DNA of 46,097 nt, taken from assembly GCA_017469945.1 (NCBI GenBank), contig JAFUFI010000034.1, positions 1-46,097 of the forward strand. Reading direction: 5' to 3'. The notes under the pieces are model-generated. The model did no database searches. It saw only the letters and a program-made list of their open reading frames with translations, and was not told the DNA's origin. The stretch comes from Lachnospiraceae bacterium (GTDB taxonomy: Bacteria > Bacillota > Clostridia > Lachnospirales > Lachnospiraceae). Below, one piece after another: positions 40,751-46,097 of this stretch. The position numbers and the translations under genes were made by a program. Numbering within the stretch: the first letter of the stretch is position 1; each line of letters begins with the position of its first letter.

Positions 40751-42337
40751 TTATTCAACTACATTTATTCTACCGTAAACCATGCCCATCCAGCAGCTGT
40801 ACATAACACTGCCGGGCTCGTCCGGTGTGAATTCAATAATATTTTCCCCCACATTAAAGGTATGCTGGATTCCGTAATCCTGTATGATCATCACTGCGTT
40901 ACAGCCGTTGATACTTCCCTGAGGCGCGTTGATAGTCCACTTTACGGGGACACCGGCCTGTACCGTTATCTCGGGATATCTTCCAAGGGTAAGGGTACTT
41001 TCAACCTCCTGTACTTCAGTCTGTGCGTTTGTCTGTGTATCTTTCTGTGATGATGTCTGTGTATCTGTCTGTGCATCTGTCTGATTTATAGCTATAGGAA
41101 TCCTTTGAAATCCGGCTTCTGATGTAGCGCTACTTTTATCAAGAGCTTTGTCCTCTTTCGCGCCCTGGTTCCATATAAAGATCACCAGCGCTAAAGCAGC
41201 AACTGCGGCTGCAGGTCCTACGTATTTCATCCAACTATTTTTTTTCATAATGCTTACGATCACTCCTATTACAAATAATGCGATTATCAGATAAAACAAA
41301 AGGTCAGTCTCTATCATTCCGGACAGGGCGCCGCCCTGGGTCAGTACCGCAAGGCCCATTACTACGACCATTACTCCGCCGACTCTCATAACGGGGGCAG
41401 CGAATTTCTTTCCAAGAAAGGAAACGGCCGATCCCAGGGAAAGCATTAGGGGTACCGTTCCGAGGCTGAACAAAAACATCGAAAGCGCGCCCGCGAAAGG
41501 ATTTGCTGTTACAAGAGCTACGATCCACATAGACTGCAAAGGGCCGCAGGGCATGATGCCATTTAAGAGACCGATAACGAAATTACTTCCGGCTGCGGCT
41601 CTCTTTTTTCCGATCATCTTTGTGATAACCAATGGTGTGTGTATGGAAAATCTTTTTAAGAAGGGGAAGATTCCTAAAGTATTGATTCCCATAATAACCA
41701 TCAGCAATCCGGCTACTATCTTTAAAATACCCTGTAATAAAAGCGGCATCCCGACGCTTTTTCCGCCTCCTATCAGCATCCCGGCAAATCCAAGGACAAA
41801 TCCGATAAATGTATAGGACACGACTCTTCCGAGGTTGTAGGATAGAGAAGGGAGGAGAAATCCAAGCTTTCCTTTAGATTCACTTCCCCGATCCGACAGG
41901 TCCGAAAGGCTTCTTGATATTCCGATACCTCCGCACATCGCTATACAATGGACCGATGTTATAAGGCCTATAACAAAGAGCATTCCGTATCCCATACTGC
42001 TGTCCGCAAGGTCTGCAGGGACTAGATAATTAAGGAGTCCGAATCTTTGGAGCAAATAGTAAAGAAGGATTATGATAACCGGAAGTATTATTACCGGGAG
42101 AAAATCTTTAATCCCTCTTTTTCCAAAGGGGAGAACTTTATAATCCAGCTTTTCTATTGTTTCTACTATCTTTTTCCTTGAGGTTCTATCCTCGGCATAC
42201 TCGACATCAGCAGTTCCTTCTGTATAGCTGACAGCAGCCTTTATGACTCCCGGCATCTTCTTTAGCGCCTTTTCGATCCTGTTTTGGCAGTTGATGCAGG
42301 TCATCCCACCGATCTCCAAATGTATTTGCTTACTCAT
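40751..42337 (-). CDS. SafE/DsbD-type membrane protein with HMA and cupredoxin domains
   Basis: This 528-residue composite protein has four parts. Residues 1-70 form a heavy-metal-associated domain with MTCINC (C14, C17). About 75-385 is a polytopic sulfite-exporter/UreH-like (SafE, DsbD_2) domain with [12 protein letters not shown] and GIMPCGPLQ. About 405-440 is a low-complexity linker of Gln/Thr repeats ([12 protein letters not shown]). About 440-528 is a cupredoxin-like domain ending CWMGM, with Cys 479, Cys 515 and Met 519 as likely copper ligands. It would move or buffer copper across the membrane next to CopA. ATG 42337 follows GGCAGGAAAA. It is the first gene of the copper run. Confidence 0.85.
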   Translation of the reverse strand: MSKQIHLEIGGMTCINCQNRIEKALKKMPGVIKAAVSYTEGTADVEYAEDRTSRKKIVETIEKLDYKVLPFGKRGIKDFLPVIILPVIIILLYYLLQRFGLLNYLVPADLADSSMGYGMLFVIGLITSVHCIAMCGGIGISRSLSDLSDRGSESKGKLGFLLPSLSYNLGRVVSYTFIGFVLGFAGMLIGGGKSVGMPLLLQGILKIVAGLLMVIMGINTLGIFPFLKRFSIHTPLVITKMIGKKRAAAGSNFVIGLLNGIMPCGPLQSMWIVALVTANPFAGALSMFLFSLGTVPLMLSLGSAVSFLGKKFAAPVMRVGGVMVVVMGLAVLTQGGALSGMIETDLLFYLIIALFVIGVIVSIMKKNSWMKYVGPAAAVAALALVIFIWNQGAKEDKALDKSSATSEAGFQRIPIAINQTDAQTDTQTSSQKDTQTNAQTEVQEVESTLTLGRYPEITVQAGVPVKWTINAPQGSINGCNAVMIIQDYGIQHTFNVGENIIEFTPDEPGSVMYSCWMGMVYGRINVVE

Positions 42338-42357
42338 TTTTCCTGCCTTTCCTATAA

Positions 42358-42399
42358 TAAAAAAAGAACTGCAACAGACTATTCCTGCTACAGTTCTTA
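42358..42399 (-). terminator. intrinsic terminator after the beta-helix lipoprotein gene
   Basis: AAGAACTG (42364-42371) and CAGTTCTT (42391-42398) pair perfectly and extend imperfectly inside. In the minus direction the stem is followed by TTTTTTT. It is only about 20 bp before the start codon of the copper membrane protein. No clear promoter was seen between them. Confidence 0.8.
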
Positions 42400-42439
42400 A
42401 ATTAACTGATAAATATGTGCTTTTTATGTGGTTTTTATT

Positions 42440-43498
42440 TTATCCTACAGCTCCCCATACAGGATTCTCATAGATTTCGTAGTCGAAAGTGTTATCCTCT
42501 GTAGGTGTTGCCATCTGACAATCGTTTTTCTCGACTGTACTGTCGTAATACCAGGTATTGGTCTCTTCCTGCCCGAAAACACATCTATTGAAGATCAGCT
42601 TTGCATCATCATATCCGTAAAAACTTCCTCCCCACTGGGATCCGGTAAACGTGCAGTCGTCAAAGATCGCTTCACCCTTATATTTGTAAAAATAGAAGGG
42701 TCCGCTGCTGCAGTCTCTGAGAGTTGTGTCCTTAACGTGCAGATTACATGTGCCCTCCTGTCCGCTTATAGCGAAAACTCCGCATCCATAAAGATCCGAG
42801 TTGCTTACCTCCACTGTATCGCAGTACACAAAATCCAGAACATTTCCGATACACTCCCCCGACTGAGTATGTCCAACGGTTATATTTGATATGGAAAGAT
42901 TATTTACATGATTAAAATATAATACCGCGGAATATCTCGGTTCAATTACAATCTCGGTATCACCGGCATTATCAGAACCGCCCTCTATTGTAAGTCCTTC
43001 CACATCCTGAATTACAACCTCAAGTCCGTCGTACACATCCCTCAGTTTAACATAACTGTGTTTCTTATTCCATTCGCTGCGTTCTTTCTGTCCATCATAA
43101 GCTTTAAGATAATCCGACATATTGTAGTATCCGGGGGCAATCACTATATGAGCTCCGGGGCGGATAGCTTTTAAAAGTTCCTCTGTTGAGCTGACCCTGA
43201 ATATACCGTCGTCGTCTGCCTTAGGTCCATCCTCGGATGACTCGGCATCTGCTCCGCTCTGGGAAGAAGAGTCTCCGCCTGCTCCTTCTCCGGATGCGCT
43301 ATTGTCAATGTTTTCAGTCTCTCCGGAACCGCTCTCGCTCTGCGCGCCTTGCTCAGTTTCCACATTTGGCTGTCCTTCACCTGCGCCCTGTCCGTTCCCT
43401 GCAGCATTTCCGTTTCCCGCACATCCCACAAGCGTAAGGCCTGCTGCCATCAAGGCCGTGATAAATAGTTTACTTTTACTTATAGATTTTATACTCAT
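42440..43498 (-). CDS. right-handed beta-helix surface lipoprotein
   Basis: This 352-residue protein has a signal peptide and lipobox (LTLVGC, Cys 26), a Gly/Ser/Glu-rich linker to about residue 95, and a repeated beta-rung domain (VEGLTIEGGSDN, VNNLSISNITVG, CDTVEVSNSDLYGCG, ATLRDCSSGPFYFYK-type rungs). Right-handed parallel beta-helices of this kind often bind or cleave polysaccharide, but no catalytic residues of a known lyase are evident. The start is ATG 43498 with a weak GGAGAGAGT. A terminator follows. It diverges from the esterase lipoprotein across 197 bp, where I see no clear further element. Confidence 0.75.
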   Translation of the reverse strand: MSIKSISKSKLFITALMAAGLTLVGCAGNGNAAGNGQGAGEGQPNVETEQGAQSESGSGETENIDNSASGEGAGGDSSSQSGADAESSEDGPKADDDGIFRVSSTEELLKAIRPGAHIVIAPGYYNMSDYLKAYDGQKERSEWNKKHSYVKLRDVYDGLEVVIQDVEGLTIEGGSDNAGDTEIVIEPRYSAVLYFNHVNNLSISNITVGHTQSGECIGNVLDFVYCDTVEVSNSDLYGCGVFAISGQEGTCNLHVKDTTLRDCSSGPFYFYKYKGEAIFDDCTFTGSQWGGSFYGYDDAKLIFNRCVFGQEETNTWYYDSTVEKNDCQMATPTEDNTFDYEIYENPVWGAVG

Positions 43499-43695
43499 AC
43501 TCTCTCCTGCTCCTCTAAATCAGTTTCCTAATTTCTTTGCTGCTTTGGGATATATTTCCCTGTGGTAAATTCCTTCTTTAGTATACCCATTTATTTTTTT
43601 TCCCGCAATATTTAGTTATTTTAAGCACAAATTGTTGTAGTTTTTTGAATGGTTTTGTTGTGTAATGATACTGTAGTTTTTATTTTGGAGGATTT

Positions 43696-44790
43696 ATGAG
43701 ATACAAGAAAATAGCTTTAATTTTGGCGACTGCGCTTTGCCTTGGAGTTCTTTCTTCCTGCAAAAGTAAAGAAGCATCTTCCGATCAGGCGGTGGAAGAA
43801 AGTGCTGAAACGAGTTTGGATGAGGAATCTACCCTTTCCGAATCAGATAATCCCGACACCGACTCAGATGAAAGTAAGTTACAGGACAAAGAAACCGAAG
43901 ATGGCGATGCGACCGAAACCGAAGAGACCGAAAACAAGGAACCAACGGACACAACAGACGAAAAGGAGACTTCAAGCATGACACAGGACAAGATCGTAGA
44001 ATTACCCCCCAGCGGATATGACAAAAAAAGACCCGGCGTAACCTACCCCGAGTTCAAGACCTACACCTACTATTCAAATACAGCAGAGCGCGATACAAAT
44101 ATGAACGTGCTGCTGCCGGTAGACTACTCCGAGGATAAGGAGTACCCCGTACTCTACATTCTTCACGGATTCTTTGATGATGAAACCTGGATGGCAAGAG
44201 ACGTTGTCGCAATACCCGAGATTCTTACCAATCTTCAGCTAGATGGCGAAGCCGAGGAGATGATCGTCGTTCTTCCTTATATTTATTGCGATAAAAACAG
44301 ACCGACGGTTACCGGCATGGACCTTGAAAACTGCTATGCTTACGATAACTTCATCAATGACTTTGTAACCGATGTTAAGCCCTTCGTTGAGAGCACATTC
44401 AGCGTTTCAAAAGACAGAGAAAAGACTGCTATCACGGGATTTTCCATGGGCGGCCGCGAATCACTTTTCATCGCCTTTAAGCATCCTGAGTATTTCGGAT
44501 ATGTCGGTGCTGTATGCCCTGCTCCCGGTCTTGTAAAAATCGAGAACTCTCCTATGCACCCCGGCCAGATTACACCTTCCGAGATGGTATTCGGCGATTA
44601 CGTTCCAAAGGCGATCCTGATCACATCATCAAAGGCTGACAATGTAGTAGCCGAGGCTCCCGACAGCTATCGCGAGATCCTTACCGAGAACGGTTACGAC
44701 TTCTACTCCCACGTACTTAAGTCAACCTTCCATGATCCCTCAAGCGTCAAGCCCCACCTCTACAACTACTTCCGCCTCCTCTTCAAATGA
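43696..44790 (+). CDS. esterase lipoprotein (CE1/esterase D-like alpha/beta hydrolase)
   Basis: This 364-residue protein has a lipobox (LGVLSSC, Cys 22) and an acidic Thr/Glu/Asp-rich linker to about residue 95. An alpha/beta hydrolase follows, with the oxyanion segment ILHGFF (about 155-160), the nucleophile Ser 250 in GFSMGG, likely Asp 315 (SSKADNV) and His 346 (TFHDPSS). It resembles feruloyl or acetyl-xylan esterases (CE1) that remove side groups from plant or host glycans on the cell surface. The substrate is a guess. ATG 43696 follows TTGGAGGATTT. The stop lies at the edge of a palindromic repeat. Confidence 0.85.
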   Translation: MRYKKIALILATALCLGVLSSCKSKEASSDQAVEESAETSLDEESTLSESDNPDTDSDESKLQDKETEDGDATETEETENKEPTDTTDEKETSSMTQDKIVELPPSGYDKKRPGVTYPEFKTYTYYSNTAERDTNMNVLLPVDYSEDKEYPVLYILHGFFDDETWMARDVVAIPEILTNLQLDGEAEEMIVVLPYIYCDKNRPTVTGMDLENCYAYDNFINDFVTDVKPFVESTFSVSKDREKTAITGFSMGGRESLFIAFKHPEYFGYVGAVCPAPGLVKIENSPMHPGQITPSEMVFGDYVPKAILITSSKADNVVAEAPDSYREILTENGYDFYSHVLKSTFHDPSSVKPHLYNYFRLLFK

Positions 44791-44881
44791 CCCCCGGGGA
44801 CGGGGTTGCTGTGTCATAGTCAGAATAATCCCGAAATTAACTGAAAATGAACCCCCAACCCCGTCCCCCTGTGTCATTTTA
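44788..44881. repeat. palindromic GC-rich repeat (REP-like) between two convergent genes
   Basis: GGGGACGGGGTTG (44796-44808) is inverted as CAACCCCGTCCCC (44856-44868), around a 47-bp spacer. Related short blocks flank both arms: AAATGA before each and GTGTCAT after each. The element fills almost exactly the space between the esterase stop and the stop of the ABC ATPase gene. Similar TGACACA...GGGGACGG palindromes are, from memory, scattered in clostridial genomes. This was not searched. It may also serve as a bidirectional terminator. Confidence 0.6.
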
Positions 44882-45946
44882 GATTACGACATTTTCCTCT
44901 TGGATAGCTAGGTTCTGAGCCAAGCGGATCTTGTCGTCCTCAATTACAAACATGCGATAGATAAAAACATCTACAGTTTCACCTATCTCTAACAGCGAGT
45001 CATTGATACTTCGTACAGCGGAGATAAGATTTCCGTGTAAACGTACCCGTATCTCTAAATTACTGCCGCGGAATATTATGTCCTCAACAGGTGCCTGCTC
45101 AGCAGATTTAGCGTACTGCAACTGTTCTCCCCTTTTCTGTACACTGACAAATTCCGGTCGAATTATTGCAATCGCTCCTTCAGCTCCCTTTTCAAAATAC
45201 TTAAAATCTTCAAAATTATTGACAACAGTGGAGTTACCGATAAACTTTGCCACAAATGGTGTGGTTGGATTACGATAAAGCTCCTGCGGAGATCCGGCCT
45301 GTTCTACTCGTCCCCGGTTTGTCACGATGATCTCGTCGGCAACTTCTATCGCTTCATCCTGGTCGTGAGTAACAAAGATACTTGTAATCTGCAGCTTTGT
45401 GATCATCTCTCTCAGCCAGGTTCTAAGCTCGGAGCGAACTTTAGCATCAATCGCCGCAAAGGGCTCATCAAGAAGGAGTATCTGCGGATTAGGCGCAAGA
45501 GCTCTTGCAAAAGCAACCCTCTGACGCTGTCCTCCGGATAGCTGGCTTGGATATCGCTTTTCCAATCCCTCACAGCCAATGAGTTTTAATAACTCTGTAA
45601 CCCGCTCCTTGATCTGTTTTTTGGGAACCTTTTTTACTTTCAAACCAAAAGCTATATTTTCGTAAACGGTCATATACCGGAACAAGGCATAGCTCTGAAA
45701 TACAAATCCTATTCCTCTGTCGCTTCCGGGAACATTGTTTACAACTTTTCCGCCAATACGTATCTCGCCCGAATCCGGATGCTCCAATCCCGCGATCATA
45801 CGCAGGATAGTAGTCTTTCCGCTGCCTGATGGTCCTAAAAGGGCAACAAGTTTTCCCTTTTCTATCGATATATTAATGTCTTTGGATGCATGAAAATCCT
45901 TAAAGTGCTTATTGATATCCCGAAGCTCTACATATGCTTCACTCAT
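44879..45946 (-). CDS. cysA: ABC transporter ATP-binding protein, CysA-type (sulfate or related anion)
   Basis: This 355-residue ATPase has Walker A GPSGSGKTT (about 38-46), the Q-loop FVFQSYALF, signature LSGGQRQRV, Walker B ILLLDEPFAAID and the switch His in VTHDQDEA. After the core comes a TOBE-like regulatory tail of about 120 residues. The sequence is closest to what I remember of CysA/sulfate importers, because of IAFGLKVKKVPKKQI and the length. Molybdate or polyamine importers remain possible. ATG 45946 follows GAGGG. The permease partners would lie beyond the right end of the window. Confidence 0.8.
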   Translation of the reverse strand: MSEAYVELRDINKHFKDFHASKDINISIEKGKLVALLGPSGSGKTTILRMIAGLEHPDSGEIRIGGKVVNNVPGSDRGIGFVFQSYALFRYMTVYENIAFGLKVKKVPKKQIKERVTELLKLIGCEGLEKRYPSQLSGGQRQRVAFARALAPNPQILLLDEPFAAIDAKVRSELRTWLREMITKLQITSIFVTHDQDEAIEVADEIIVTNRGRVEQAGSPQELYRNPTTPFVAKFIGNSTVVNNFEDFKYFEKGAEGAIAIIRPEFVSVQKRGEQLQYAKSAEQAPVEDIIFRGSNLEIRVRLHGNLISAVRSINDSLLEIGETVDVFIYRMFVIEDDKIRLAQNLAIQEENVVI

Positions 45947-45972
45947 TCTTTTAATCCCTCGTATTATATAGT

Positions 45973-46010
45973 CATACCCATTCTTTACCTGTTCTTAGGC
46001 ATAGGGTATG
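45973..46010. repeat. inverted repeat upstream of the CysA-type gene
   Basis: CATACCC (45973-45979) and GGGTATG (46004-46010) form a perfect 7-bp inverted repeat with a 24-bp spacer, 27 bp before the start codon. It could be an operator or mRNA hairpin. No T-run follows. The remaining bases to 46097 contain no gene I can support. Confidence 0.35.
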
Positions 46011-46097
46011 CTGTTGAAGATGCTGTGGATTGGTTATTTATTCCTACCACTTGATGGTTACAGAAAGGCTCCAACCACAGCCTCTTTGTCACAATGT

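Noticed and set aside
45963..45968. TATAAT before the CysA-type gene
   Set aside because: There is no -35 box at 16-18 bp, and the transcription start would fall inside the ribosome binding site.

Overview
The window looks like a chromosomal segment of a flagellated, low-to-moderate GC Clostridia member. Lachnospiraceae, perhaps close to Butyrivibrio or Roseburia, is the best guess. The guess rests on the clostridial-type tad pilus operon, a DUF6240-like protein beside flagellin, DUF6020, DUF6044, DUF3881 and DUF4446 family proteins, a TIGR03905-like TSCPD protein, strong AGGAGG-type ribosome binding sites, and the rsmG-parA-parB block that usually lies near the replication origin in Firmicutes. 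No phage, transposase, CRISPR array or rRNA operon was seen. One tRNA gene was found. Most genes are on the minus strand.

Region by region: (1) 79-5390, minus strand, is a tad (type IVb pilus) operon in the order tadV, tadZ-like, tadA, tadB, tadC, then a short Flp-pilin-like ORF that looks truncated. It starts from a good sigma-A promoter and has a structured leader of about 140 nt. (2) 5456-10164 is a flagellar filament cluster: a 964-residue DUF6240-like protein, flagellin and FliS. (3) 10261-15385 holds three large multi-pass membrane proteins that look like GT-C type glycosyltransferases or polymer-handling proteins. (4) 15428-20618 holds glycogen branching enzyme behind a 1068-residue TPR/acidic/degenerate-AAA protein. 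Their promoter sits inside a perfect 15-bp inverted repeat. (5) 20786-23889 is a Gld-type ABC exporter with permease and auxiliary subunits fused. (6) 24047-28648 is housekeeping: rsmA, trmL, tRNA-Arg(CCT), DUF3881, a small membrane protein, serS and DUF4446. (7) 28659-31619 holds parB, parA, a parS-like site in the par promoter, a TSCPD protein on the opposite strand, and rsmG. (8) 31640-35804 holds a MATE transporter, a LUD-domain protein and two NAD(P)-binding oxidoreductases. (9) 35779-42337, minus strand, is a copper-homeostasis module: a SafE-like membrane protein fused to HMA and cupredoxin domains, the CopA ATPase, a response regulator, a sensor kinase with a Met/His/Cys-rich sensor domain, and a membrane-anchored ferritin-like protein. 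(10) 42440-46097 holds two surface lipoproteins (a beta-helix protein and an esterase), a palindromic repeat, and a CysA-type ABC ATPase at the window edge.

The most interesting items are the inverted repeat enclosing the promoter of the TPR/pseudo-AAA/glgB operon, the potentially pseudoknotted tad leader, the TPR/pseudo-AAA protein itself, the parS-like site overlapping the parA promoter, and the coupling of the large DUF6240-like protein to flagellin. All functional statements come from reading the sequence and remembered family features. No database search was run.
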